A DNA stretch of 38,086 nt from a virus. Location of the stretch: IMG/VR virus record IMGVR_UViG_3300017963_000478, positions 1 through 38,086 of that record, one strand, 5' to 3'. Below the pieces are notes generated by a model that had not been told where the DNA came from, did no database searches, and saw only the letters and a list, made by a program, of their open reading frames with translations. A program made the translations under genes and the position numbers. How positions within the stretch are numbered: the first letter of the stretch is position 1; the number at the start of each line of letters is the position of its first letter. Shown here piece after piece: positions 30,347 through 37,995 of this stretch.

Positions 30347-30520
30347 TCAAAATGTTTCTCCGCGATCCGCGCAATGCCTGAAAATATCACTCAAAAGCAA
30401 AATTGGTGGATTTATGCCGTTTTCAGCCGGATTTGAGGCTGTAGGAAGCCCGTAGAGCAACTTTTTTGGCTCCATTAGTGTAATAATACCCCTTTTTGCG
30501 ATTTGAGCGGTTTTAAGCAT
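30347..30520 (-). CDS. Candidate microprotein B (57 aa), copy B of the repeated element
   Basis: CGGAGAAATA-ATG begins a frame of 57 codons, MLKTAQIAKRGIITLMEPKK followed by LLYGLPTASNPAENG, which shares 22 of 30 core residues with candidate A. It fills the space between the large terminase and the next gene. The C-terminal parts of A and B differ. Codon-position statistics of the two copies do not favour this frame, so it may be non-coding. Confidence 0.45.
   Translation of the reverse strand: MLKTAQIAKRGIITLMEPKKLLYGLPTASNPAENGINPPILLLSDIFRHCADRGETF
30416..30505. repeat. Repeated intergenic element, copy B (90 bp)
   Basis: Second copy of the element at 20174-20263, ungapped and 78/90 identical. 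It lies downstream of the large terminase and upstream of a small gene. Flanking sequences do not align, so the element itself was duplicated. Confidence 0.88.
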
Positions 30521-30534
30521 TATTTCTCCGATTT

Positions 30535-32451
30535 TCAGAATAATTTCGGTATATCATCGAGAAAACCCGTTCCCTGTTTGTTCTGATTTGATTCGTTCAC
30601 TTTTGGCTCATTCGTCAATGGTTGTAATGACTGAGCACCGCTTATTTCTGCCGCAAAAGATGAATACACCTTACAGTCCCACAAGTGGTTCGGCAGATGC
30701 TCTTTTTTCAAAACCCAAATCAATTCGTAAGATTGTTTTCTTTTGGTTCTTACCGGTCTTTGTTCCTCAGATGTTAAATGCTGCAACGTTTCTTCCGTTG
30801 TCTCTTTGTGTAAATGCCAGTAGCCCGGGCCCGGGGTTTTGGATTCGAATAGTAACCTGTAGAGCCGGCCTTTGTATGAATTAAGATTAAGGTCATAACG
30901 AATCATTAATCCACCGGCTATCTTGGAAGCCCTGAACGGACGATTGCGGACACTATCGTCACCGCGTACCTGTAACAGATTAAGCTCAGTACATTGAGAG
31001 CAAAAGTCTTTTACAACTTCCGGCCTGTATCCTGTATCTATCGCAGTGACATAAATATAAAACGGTATCTTGTTATTATCATCTTCGCTCTGCCAGGGAG
31101 TTTTCAGAAATCTTCTTAGCAATTCCCAGTTTTCAAGCTCCTTCGTGCTTCCGGTCTCTAAACGTGCCTCGTAAATAGACCAAACCTCTGAGAGATATCC
31201 CCATCCCTCTACGCTTACCCATATGTGATCTATCTGGATATCGACACCGCAGCTTATCATCTGCACGCCTTTCGGTACTTTGCTTTGTTCATAATTTCCG
31301 ACATGAGCCAACAGCGGTGTGATATCGGTTTCTTTTTCCGTCTCCTTCCATGTTTCGGCAAGCTGTGAATTGAAATAATCATGCAGGGGCTTAACATTTC
31401 TTTTTTTCTTTTCAGTCATTGCGTTAGCCCAATCAGCTGCTAAGTCATCCATTGTTTGGAAAGCCGGATTCAACATAAAAGCCGATATCCTGCAACTATG
31501 ATGACTTGTCACCGGCATATTGCCGATTATTTGACCGCTCCTGTCAACCTTACAACCAGCTGGTGCATATACTCCACTGAAAACAGCATCCCATCTTTGA
31601 TACTCGGACCAGGGGCGTTGACAAAACGGACAGACGTATCTTGCATGTCCGCCGTTTTTGTATTTCTCCGGATGCAGTAACTTACCGCTTTTCGTTTTGT
31701 CCATTATCAAATTTTTGTTTGCCATTATGTGGTAAATTCCACAAAGCTGACATTTGACGAAAAACTCATTCATGTCACCTTTTTGAAATTCAGCATCGAA
31801 CAAGTCACCTTCCTCAACGAACGTCGATAAGACAAGAAGTTTTGAACGTGTCCTGAATGTTCTCTGCCTTTTTTTAGACAAACTCACTGGATCCGCCTCT
31901 TTACCGCTCGACGGTGGAAATTTACCTACTTCGTCAAGGATTATGTGACATACCGGATTATCAGACAACGCAGCTGGGCTATTCGACCAGGCTATATAAA
32001 AAATCATATTGTCGAGCACCGTTTCTTTGCCTGTGTTAAGCTTCTCAAGATTGCCGCCAAGGTGACTTAATAAAGTCGGTGTTGATTTGAACATCGGTCT
32101 TAATCTTGTTGCAATTCTCCTTTTCGCGTCAACTTCCCTTGGCATGACTATCATCGTCGGTGCCGGTGCGACATCGACTGTTCGACCGATGAAAATATTA
32201 CCTAATTCAGTTTTTGCCCCCTGACTACATGCCGCGACTGTCACCTGCCTTGTGCCTACGTCCGAAAGCCACTCCATGGGTTTTTGTAAAAACGGTACAT
32301 ATTCGTTTGACCAGGGGCCGGAAAGCTCTGCTGTTTCTTTTGGCAAGATGTAATTGTTTTCGGCCCACTCGGACAAAGACGGGATTTCCTTGTCCGCCCA
32401 TGCGTCCTTCACCTCCTCCAATGTCTGCAATGGTCTTTTATTAAGTATCAT
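30535..32451 (-). CDS. terL: Terminase large subunit, lambda gpA family (638 aa)
   Basis: The motor that packages DNA. The Walker A-like motif is CSQGAKTE (residues 75-82); the family pattern SQVGKTE shows Gly where this protein has Ala. Walker B is CHIILDE (167-173). A zinc knuckle is likely (KCQLCG...YVCPFCQRPW). The nuclease domain carries acidic GVDIQIDHIWVSVEGWG and AIDTGYRPE. The protein ends GTGFLDDIPKLF. It starts 11 bases inside the small terminase gene (GATGATACTTAA). The length fits the family. Confidence 0.92.
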   Translation of the reverse strand: MILNKRPLQTLEEVKDAWADKEIPSLSEWAENNYILPKETAELSGPWSNEYVPFLQKPMEWLSDVGTRQVTVAACSQGAKTELGNIFIGRTVDVAPAPTMIVMPREVDAKRRIATRLRPMFKSTPTLLSHLGGNLEKLNTGKETVLDNMIFYIAWSNSPAALSDNPVCHIILDEVGKFPPSSGKEADPVSLSKKRQRTFRTRSKLLVLSTFVEEGDLFDAEFQKGDMNEFFVKCQLCGIYHIMANKNLIMDKTKSGKLLHPEKYKNGGHARYVCPFCQRPWSEYQRWDAVFSGVYAPAGCKVDRSGQIIGNMPVTSHHSCRISAFMLNPAFQTMDDLAADWANAMTEKKKRNVKPLHDYFNSQLAETWKETEKETDITPLLAHVGNYEQSKVPKGVQMISCGVDIQIDHIWVSVEGWGYLSEVWSIYEARLETGSTKELENWELLRRFLKTPWQSEDDNNKIPFYIYVTAIDTGYRPEVVKDFCSQCTELNLLQVRGDDSVRNRPFRASKIAGGLMIRYDLNLNSYKGRLYRLLFESKTPGPGYWHLHKETTEETLQHLTSEEQRPVRTKRKQSYELIWVLKKEHLPNHLWDCKVYSSFAAEISGAQSLQPLTNEPKVNESNQNKQGTGFLDDIPKLF

Positions 32452-33607
32452 CTTTTTTATCGTGCGGCTTTAAGCTAAGCAAAAACTCTCTCAGCTGCTT
32501 TTCTTTTTCTTCCGGTAGTTTTAATTCATGCGGCACTTTCGATGACTCTCCATGTAAGTCACTGAAAAATACTTTTAATATCTCAATAATTTTTTCCCGC
32601 GGCTGGCTTACGCACATTCTTGCCAAACTCTCAACGCCCTTTTTGCAGAAATCCAGAATGTTCTGAACCCACGCGATCTGTCCCATGATAACTTCGTCCC
32701 TGTCCAGTAACTGATTTCGATGTTTGTTAAGCTCTACTCTTAATTTCTCCGCTCTGATACTTCTTAACGGGTCTGTTGAGCTTGAAAAATCCTTTATGCC
32801 TTTGCCGTTTCTTTGAATCAAATAGTTTTCGTACCACGTCAAAAATATACTAAGGTCAACCGTTTTATCTTCGTTCCTGGGCAAACCTTTCCCGAACCAT
32901 TCATATATTGTTTTTCTGCTCTTGCATGTCAAATCAGCAAGCTCCTGTACCGATACATGAGAAAAATCAACCGATTTGATTTCTTCGTCCTGTGACAGTA
33001 AACCGTCAACGGTTTTAAGAGCTTTTAGATTTCCCTGTTTGGCTTCCTCGATAATTGCCGACCTAATCTCAAAATGCAATTCGAGGTTTGTTTGTTCCCA
33101 CAAGTCACTAAGCTCAGAATCGCCGTCGATAATTTCCCTCAGCTGCTGGCCGTTGTTATATTTTAACTTCTTAGCCGCTGCGGATATGCTTGTCCCTGTT
33201 CTTGCAAAGTCTCTGAGATTTCTTAGCAATCTGCCTCTGTCCCATGCCTTCCTTAGTTTCGGAAATTTTATGAAAAGCTCACTCAACGATACTTCTGTTT
33301 TCAATGCCGCATCAGCCTCGGTCAAGCTGTCACATTCAAGGCCTAAAAGTTTTACGTCCGCCGGCGATACCGGTGATGAATTACTTTTCCCTTTGGCTTT
33401 TTTCTTTTTAGATTTGCGTGACCTGTCAGTTGGTTTTCTATCGATGATTAATGGCTTTTTTTTGGATTTGCTCTTTTCGGATAGGCGCTCATATTTTCTT
33501 AGCTCTGTAAGCTCACTCTTTGACAATGTGTCCCCAGAACTGACTTTCTGCAACAGAACTAAATATCTCTGCCGCCAAGCAACTTCACTAATATCATCCT
33601 TGGCCAT
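32441..33607 (-). CDS. Terminase small subunit candidate (388 aa)
   Basis: Immediately precedes the large terminase. Two helix-turn-helix-like segments occur: DFARTGTSISAAAKKLKYNN (about 132-151) and VQELADLTCKSRKTIYEWFG (about 225-244). The region LRVELNKHRNQLLDRDEVIM and the following helix match the Nu1-type C-terminal pattern. At 388 aa it is about twice the length of lambda Nu1 and begins with a Lys-rich, low-complexity tract (KSKSKKKPL...KKKAKGKSN). It recognises the packaging start site. Its start is coupled to the stop of the radical SAM gene. Confidence 0.8.
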   Translation of the reverse strand: MAKDDISEVAWRQRYLVLLQKVSSGDTLSKSELTELRKYERLSEKSKSKKKPLIIDRKPTDRSRKSKKKKAKGKSNSSPVSPADVKLLGLECDSLTEADAALKTEVSLSELFIKFPKLRKAWDRGRLLRNLRDFARTGTSISAAAKKLKYNNGQQLREIIDGDSELSDLWEQTNLELHFEIRSAIIEEAKQGNLKALKTVDGLLSQDEEIKSVDFSHVSVQELADLTCKSRKTIYEWFGKGLPRNEDKTVDLSIFLTWYENYLIQRNGKGIKDFSSSTDPLRSIRAEKLRVELNKHRNQLLDRDEVIMGQIAWVQNILDFCKKGVESLARMCVSQPREKIIEILKVFFSDLHGESSKVPHELKLPEEKEKQLREFLLSLKPHDKKDDT

Positions 33608-33609
33608 GT

Positions 33610-34365
33610 TTATATAGTTGCTAATCGTTTGTCTGTATTTGTAAATTCGATTCCGTTCAAATGATATGCAAGGTCATCTTTGATGTAATATGGTTTATTG
33701 TACTTCTCACAAATTCTTATTGCTTCGATTCCGAAATCCCGCCAGTTTATATCGCTCTTTAGGTGATTAAGTTTTCCGATTTTATAATAATCAACACAGT
33801 TTTGAGTTATCTCGATCAATTCCAAAGTCTGTCTTATGTCGATAACCGGTTCGAGGCTAACCCACGTTTCAATCCCCTGACTATGAGCCTCAATCAATGC
33901 TTTTATTCTATTGCCTGGCGTTGCTGCGTTCGGTTCGTGTTTTTTAGAATCATCTTCTTTTATAAAAGTTAATGTTGTTGCGAACGCGTCTCTTGCTCCA
34001 TATAAATCAAAATCTCTTTTGGCTCTAAGGCCGCCTTTGGTCAAAATTTGAAAAGGTATATTGTACTTTCTCAAAACTCTAATAACTGACCTGGTGACTT
34101 TTTCTTTTTTATCAATTGGCTGATATGGGTCACACGTGAAGCATAATAAAACGCGTTCGTTCGTACCTGCATATCGTGGAGCTTCTTTTTCGATCCTGTT
34201 AATTATATCCGGCCTAACGTCCGGATTTGTAAAGTCACGATCTTTGAATAATGGCATTGTAGGCACATAGCAATAAAAACAACCATGCGTGCAGCCTATA
34301 TAATGATTTAACGCAAGAAATGAATACTCGAGCGCCCTTCCACTGGGTCTGTAAATTACTGGCAT
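33610..34365 (-). CDS. Radical SAM protein, spore-photoproduct-lyase-like (251 aa)
   Basis: C25-x3-C29-x2-C32 in NHYIGCTHGCFYCYVP is the radical SAM signature. The surrounding pattern (GRALEYSFLALNHYIGCTHG, FTCDPYQP, ILRKYNIPFQILTKGG) is that of the SplB/Rv2578c-like subfamily. True SPL repairs spore DNA photoproducts, but many SplB-like proteins have other or unknown roles. In a phage it could repair or modify DNA. AGAAAGGATTAAC-ATG is the start. It is encoded just before the packaging genes. Confidence 0.88.
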   Translation of the reverse strand: MPVIYRPSGRALEYSFLALNHYIGCTHGCFYCYVPTMPLFKDRDFTNPDVRPDIINRIEKEAPRYAGTNERVLLCFTCDPYQPIDKKEKVTRSVIRVLRKYNIPFQILTKGGLRAKRDFDLYGARDAFATTLTFIKEDDSKKHEPNAATPGNRIKALIEAHSQGIETWVSLEPVIDIRQTLELIEITQNCVDYYKIGKLNHLKSDINWRDFGIEAIRICEKYNKPYYIKDDLAYHLNGIEFTNTDKRLATI

Positions 34366-34399
34366 GTTAATCCTTTCTCTAATATGTTCTTTTGTCTGT

Positions 34400-34747
34400 T
34401 TATTTGAATATTCTCAGCCGAACAATTACTCGGCCTTTTCTTTTGTTCGCGTAGAATTTAAGCCTCTTGGCTTTTAATATCATGTCAATCCATTCCTGGC
34501 TTAATTCCAAAACATCATTCTCTGTCACTGATAGTTTTTTATAAAAAGCTTCGTGATTGATGTCTCGCGATCTGAACGTGTTGACACAATAATCAGTTTT
34601 GTATTTTTCCTTGTCAGTGAACCTCAATACTTGGACGCAACCTCTATGATGTGTTGGCTGAAAAAATGCTTCATATCCTTCCGGAGCGTTTTGTATTGCC
34701 GTTTGTAGCTCTCTTGTTTTCTTCTGATTGAAACTATATGTTGCCAT
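34400..34747 (-). CDS. Hypothetical protein (115 aa)
   Basis: A basic alpha/beta protein (MATYSFNQKKTRELQTAIQN, FFQPTHHRGCVQVLRFTDKE, FYANKRKGRVIVRLRIF). No family is recognised. TGAGGGATAAAAAC-ATG is its start, right behind the tRNA-like element. It shares an operon with the ATPase and radical SAM genes. Confidence 0.65.
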   Translation of the reverse strand: MATYSFNQKKTRELQTAIQNAPEGYEAFFQPTHHRGCVQVLRFTDKEKYKTDYCVNTFRSRDINHEAFYKKLSVTENDVLELSQEWIDMILKAKRLKFYANKRKGRVIVRLRIFK

Positions 34748-34779
34748 TGTTTTTATCCCTCAAATTTATTTTTAATAAT

Positions 34780-34817
34780 GCCCCGTGCCGGAGTCGAACC
34801 GGCGTTCCGTTCGGGGC
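34780..34817 (-). ncRNA. tRNA-minihelix-like element (acceptor stem plus T arm)
   Basis: Read on the minus strand: 5' strand GCCCCGA, linker ACGGAAC, T-stem GCCGG, loop TTCGACT, T-stem CCGGC, 3' strand ACGGGGC, discriminator-like A. Six of seven acceptor pairs form (A-A at the seventh), and the T arm is perfect with all T-loop consensus bases (T54, T55, C56, G57, A58). D and anticodon arms are missing, and no CCA is encoded. It lies between the stop at 34825 and the start at 34747. Alternatives are a degenerate tRNA gene, an mRNA tRNA-mimic or a hairpin terminator; no T-run follows. Confidence 0.65.
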
Positions 34818-34824
34818 TGTTTTC

Positions 34825-35127
34825 TTATATTTGCGAACGCAATACCTTTTGTGCGTATCCCGCTGACCTCGGCGAAAAACATCTTTCAGTACCAGGATTA
34901 AGATGTATTTGTTTGAAAGCGTTTAAGTCGTGATACAACTCTGCCAGTATTTGCCCGGGCTCCATTTGTTGACCGACCAAAAATCCCATCATCGCAACCA
35001 GGTCTCTGACCTGTTCGTCATTCATTGCCACGTTCAATGTTATGCCTAAATCAACTTTGTCGATTTCAATGTTTGCCCTTTTTGCTATTTCGTGAATCGA
35101 TTTTTCGACAACTAATGTATTTTCCAT
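34825..35127 (-). CDS. Hypothetical protein (100 aa)
   Basis: Begins MENTLVVEKSIHEIAKRANI, with a helical GLQ/AELYHDLNAF-type region (QMEPGQILAELYHDLNAFKQ) and a basic tail. No family is recognised. AAAGGAAGTGACAGAA-ATG supports 35127; the frame is open to 35157 without such a site. It overlaps no gene and lies in the operon behind the clamp-loader-like ATPase. Confidence 0.65.
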   Translation of the reverse strand: MENTLVVEKSIHEIAKRANIEIDKVDLGITLNVAMNDEQVRDLVAMMGFLVGQQMEPGQILAELYHDLNAFKQIHLNPGTERCFSPRSAGYAQKVLRSQI

Positions 35128-35146
35128 TTCTGTCACTTCCTTTCCA

Positions 35147-35983
35147 TTACTTCTCAAATATGCATCGTTCGGCCATTGAGATATAAAGACTTGGTGACCA
35201 GTCTTGATATTTGCACACTTTTTGAATCAGCCATCCAGTCGAATAAGCATTGCCGTCTTTAAGATAGTAGCCTTTTCCCATGCTGTATTTTTCGCGGTGT
35301 TCGTCTTTTGGATGCCACCATGATTTATTTTGCTCCGTCTTTGGTTCATTGTTTGAATCGACTGTGGGTTTGTTTTTAAGATGTGCCGTTTCCGATATCC
35401 GGTCCGCGTGTTTACGCATTTCAGAAAACAAATCCCGCTTGTGTTTCGACCATCCGAGAATCACAGTCGCCGTCGTCGATGTCGCAAAATAGTCTGTCTG
35501 CAAATCACAATCATCGCGTTCGCACTTGGCGACAATTAATGCCTGTGCCTCTGGCGGAATATGTTTTTCGAACAGCTTACGTCCCCGGGCTTTTTTTTCA
35601 GCTGCAATCTTTTCGGCCTTTTCCTTCGCTTCCTTTTTTTGTTGTTCTACCAGTTTTGCTTTTTCCCAGATTTCAAGCACCTTATCTTCCGGCATAACTT
35701 CGGACGTGTAATACATGTGGATTCGATTGTCTTTCTTCGTGTCGATATGATTCATCGAGAACGCATCATGCTGAGAAAACGTGTAATCATCAAGCTTGAC
35801 CGTCATGTATCGAGCACCGTGACTTCTGTACCTTTCATGTACTCCGAGGTTCTTGATTATCACGTATCGCGGATTGTCATAGCCATTCAGCTGTAGGATT
35901 GTACCTACTGGCAGGTTGTTTTTATTGTCATCTTCTGTAACACTTATATTTTCTAATCCGTCGGCTCCAATTCTGTAAATCAT
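35147..35983 (-). CDS. Hypothetical protein with coiled-coil region (278 aa)
   Basis: The N-terminal 100 residues are beta-rich (LPVGTILQLNGYDNPRYVII, then GARYMTVKLDDYTFSQHDAF). A Lys/Ala/Glu coiled coil follows (VEQQKKEAKEKAEKIAAEKK), then a section with LIVAKCERDDCDLQTDYFAT and a C-terminal WLIQKVCKYQDWSPSLY. The layout recalls phage proteins of unknown function encoded with replication genes. AAAGGAGAGTGAAAA-ATG is the start, 15 bases after the ATPase gene. Confidence 0.7.
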   Translation of the reverse strand: MIYRIGADGLENISVTEDDNKNNLPVGTILQLNGYDNPRYVIIKNLGVHERYRSHGARYMTVKLDDYTFSQHDAFSMNHIDTKKDNRIHMYYTSEVMPEDKVLEIWEKAKLVEQQKKEAKEKAEKIAAEKKARGRKLFEKHIPPEAQALIVAKCERDDCDLQTDYFATSTTATVILGWSKHKRDLFSEMRKHADRISETAHLKNKPTVDSNNEPKTEQNKSWWHPKDEHREKYSMGKGYYLKDGNAYSTGWLIQKVCKYQDWSPSLYISMAERCIFEK

Positions 35984-35997
35984 TTTTCACTCTCCTT

Positions 35998-36648
35998 TCA
36001 TTTAATCATCTGTCCTGATTCGACTGCCATAAGCATAGCTCTGCAATTGTTCTTTAATTCCCTGGCAAGTTCGATATAGACTGAAAGCGGTTTTCCGTCC
36101 AGACCTTCGGCCTCGGCGATTCTTTTACAATGCTTAGCGAAAACTTTAGCCAAACCGTCGTTACTATTGAGCGGAATGTTTACACACCTACTCAAAAGTG
36201 GTCCGGCATCGATTTGTTGTTCGAACAATCCGGCCTGTCCTGCCTTCGTTGTCGTGAAGATAAAAACAACATGCTTCGGTATTCGTTCAAGCAATCCGAG
36301 CAAGCGTCTGATCATCCACACTCTTAATCCGTGTGCTTCATTAATGATGAAAGCACGGCCACGCTTTTTGCCGCCGCCGTAAAGATACATTTCCCGCTCA
36401 ACTTCCTGATAAGCTTCCTGGTTAAATTCCTCTGCACTGTCAAATTCTTTTGTAAAAAGCTCGTCTGCGACTTCGCTGGCGATTAGTCTTGCAATCGTTG
36501 TCTTGCCACTTCCGGATATACCGCTAATCCAAAAAGCTCTGCCGGCAAGCCCTCTCTGTTTCATCTGCCTGATGATTTGTACGGCTCTCGATTGTCCCTT
36601 TACCTGTGACCACTTCTTTGGTCTGTATTTTTCGTAAATATTCGCCAT
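35998..36648 (-). CDS. Clamp-loader/DnaX-like AAA+ ATPase (216 aa)
   Basis: YRPKKWSQVKGQSRAVQIIR opens as in DnaX/RFC proteins. Walker A is GISGSGKTT (43-51); the Walker B position reads INEAH (Asn in place of the usual first Asp, 102-106); sensor 1 is FTTTK (131-135) and an arginine finger lies in LLSRC (R154). About half the length of DnaX, it holds only the ATPase and a short C-terminal part, so it is probably a phage-specific clamp loader or remodelling factor. The start at 36648 follows AAAGGACAAGTT; the frame continues to 36684. Confidence 0.85.
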   Translation of the reverse strand: MANIYEKYRPKKWSQVKGQSRAVQIIRQMKQRGLAGRAFWISGISGSGKTTIARLIASEVADELFTKEFDSAEEFNQEAYQEVEREMYLYGGGKKRGRAFIINEAHGLRVWMIRRLLGLLERIPKHVVFIFTTTKAGQAGLFEQQIDAGPLLSRCVNIPLNSNDGLAKVFAKHCKRIAEAEGLDGKPLSVYIELARELKNNCRAMLMAVESGQMIK

Positions 36649-36702
36649 AACTTGTCCTTTCTGTATGTTTTTTGTTATTATCAAAAGTTCATAACTTCTT
36701 AT

Positions 36703-36731
36703 ACAATAACGACTTATGGCGTTTTTGTCAA
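36703..36731 (-). promoter_or_regulatory. Sigma70-type promoter for the ATPase-headed operon
   Basis: On the minus strand: TTGACA (36726-36731), a 17-nt spacer and TATTGT (36703-36708), with ATAAG just downstream. The ATPase start codon is 55 bases further on. This is the clearest leftward promoter seen in the window and may drive much of the structural cluster. Confidence 0.75.
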
Positions 36732-36785
36732 CGAAAAACTGGCTGCTTTTTCCGCTTTTCCCGTAAGCGTGCGTATAGTCAATCT

Positions 36786-37343
36786 TTATGAGCCGCTTTT
36801 TTTTATCTTAAAACACAAATAATGTTTTTTTTGATGCGAATAGTGCCTGATTTGTCCGATTCCGTTAAATGCAAGGTACTGCTTGAATTTTTCAAAGCCG
36901 TTTTTATAGAACAATGCCGGACACTTGTTAATCATCGATGTTTTGTATCCGATGTCCCTTAACATGCCGTGTGGCAAACCGCCGTACATTATTTGAATGA
37001 ATGTCACAAATATAACAGCCTCAGGCCTGGGCTTTTTCGAAAATATTATCCTCAGCTGGTCATACGGTACACCGTAAGCGTCAAGGTCTATCACATTAAA
37101 AGCACTTAAATCCATCGACGACAGAAACTTTCTATTGTCACCCTGCAAATATATTCCGTCTCTGTTTTCGATTTCAATGCCGAGAACATTTATCTTTTTT
37201 TTGCTTCGTTTTTTTATTGTTCTCCAAATAAGACCTGTGCCGGCATAGCAATCTAAAACTCTGCAATCACCAGCCGGCAGATTGTCGAGTCTCAATCTTA
37301 TTTTCGTTTCAAGAAATGTATTATCAGTTCGAACCCTGTTCAT
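36786..37343 (-). CDS. SAM-dependent methyltransferase, Trm1-like motif (185 aa)
   Basis: Motif I is VLDCYAGTGLIW (29-40), with an acidic residue at the end of strand 2 (GIEIEN). The catalytic-position motif NVIDLDAYGVPYDQL (84-98) resembles the D(L)DPxGxP of Trm1-type tRNA guanine-N2 methyltransferases rather than the NPPY of DNA amino-methyltransferases. At 185 aa it lacks the C-terminal domain of Trm1. The target is unknown: phage or host tRNA, or phage DNA. It overlaps the end of the ParB-like gene by 20 bases. Confidence 0.75.
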   Translation of the reverse strand: MNRVRTDNTFLETKIRLRLDNLPAGDCRVLDCYAGTGLIWRTIKKRSKKKINVLGIEIENRDGIYLQGDNRKFLSSMDLSAFNVIDLDAYGVPYDQLRIIFSKKPRPEAVIFVTFIQIMYGGLPHGMLRDIGYKTSMINKCPALFYKNGFEKFKQYLAFNGIGQIRHYSHQKKHYLCFKIKKSGS

Positions 37344-37995
37344 ATTGAACGCCTTTAACTTTCAGGATTGATTCCAGGTGTGGCAGTATCTTTACAAGTA
37401 ACTTTGGCTCAAAAGATAAAAGCACATGAGTTTTCTTGTATGGTTTTATAGTTTCCTCTGCATAGGCCGGCTTTGTCTTTTTTTCGTTTTTCCCGATCTG
37501 TTCACGCAATTTTTCAATTTTCAAATCAAGCTTATTCAGATAATCAGGCAATTGGCTTTTTAATTCGTCGATATAAACAGCAATGCTATCGATAAACTTG
37601 CCCTGCAAGTGTTGATTGTTCAAAGTTATGTTCAACAGCTTTTCTTCCGACTGGCTGCAATTCACCGTTACGCAAATACACTCCTTCACTTTTAATTCGC
37701 TCAATACTTTGTATCTTTGATGGCCTCCGACAATTCTATTAAGCCCACGCCTTACATTTACTATTATCGGTTCCACACAGCCGAAGTGGTTTATTGAGTT
37801 TTTCAGGCTTTGCAATGTCTCGTTGTCGATTATTCTCGGATTGTATTCGCTTTCTTTGAGTTGGCTCAGTTTGAATTTCTTTAGGCCCGGACAGCCTATA
37901 CCTGTACGTTTGACATTGACGGTTGTTAAGTTGTTCGGCTGGCTGTTATGTGTGTTGTCTCGTTTGGTATTTGATGATTGTTTCGGTTTATTCAT
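37324..37995 (-). CDS. ParB-like N-terminal-domain protein (223 aa)
   Basis: Residues about 38-130 form a ParB/sulfiredoxin-like domain: KLSQLKESEYNPRIIDNETL, PIIVNVRRGLNRIVGGHQRY and ECICVTVNCSQSEEKLLNIT. The GGHQRY box replaces the GERR/GxxR box of true partition proteins. Such domains are common in phage proteins next to methyltransferases and may have nuclease, NTPase or regulatory roles. There is no helix-turn-helix. The start codon has no clear ribosome site. It overlaps the methyltransferase gene. Confidence 0.85.
   Translation of the reverse strand: MNKPKQSSNTKRDNTHNSQPNNLTTVNVKRTGIGCPGLKKFKLSQLKESEYNPRIIDNETLQSLKNSINHFGCVEPIIVNVRRGLNRIVGGHQRYKVLSELKVKECICVTVNCSQSEEKLLNITLNNQHLQGKFIDSIAVYIDELKSQLPDYLNKLDLKIEKLREQIGKNEKKTKPAYAEETIKPYKKTHVLLSFEPKLLVKILPHLESILKVKGVQYEQGSN

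Noticed and set aside
34780-34900. Complete tRNA gene around the T-arm-like sequence
   Set aside because: The upstream bases contain no D arm or anticodon arm in any workable spacing; only acceptor and T arm are present.
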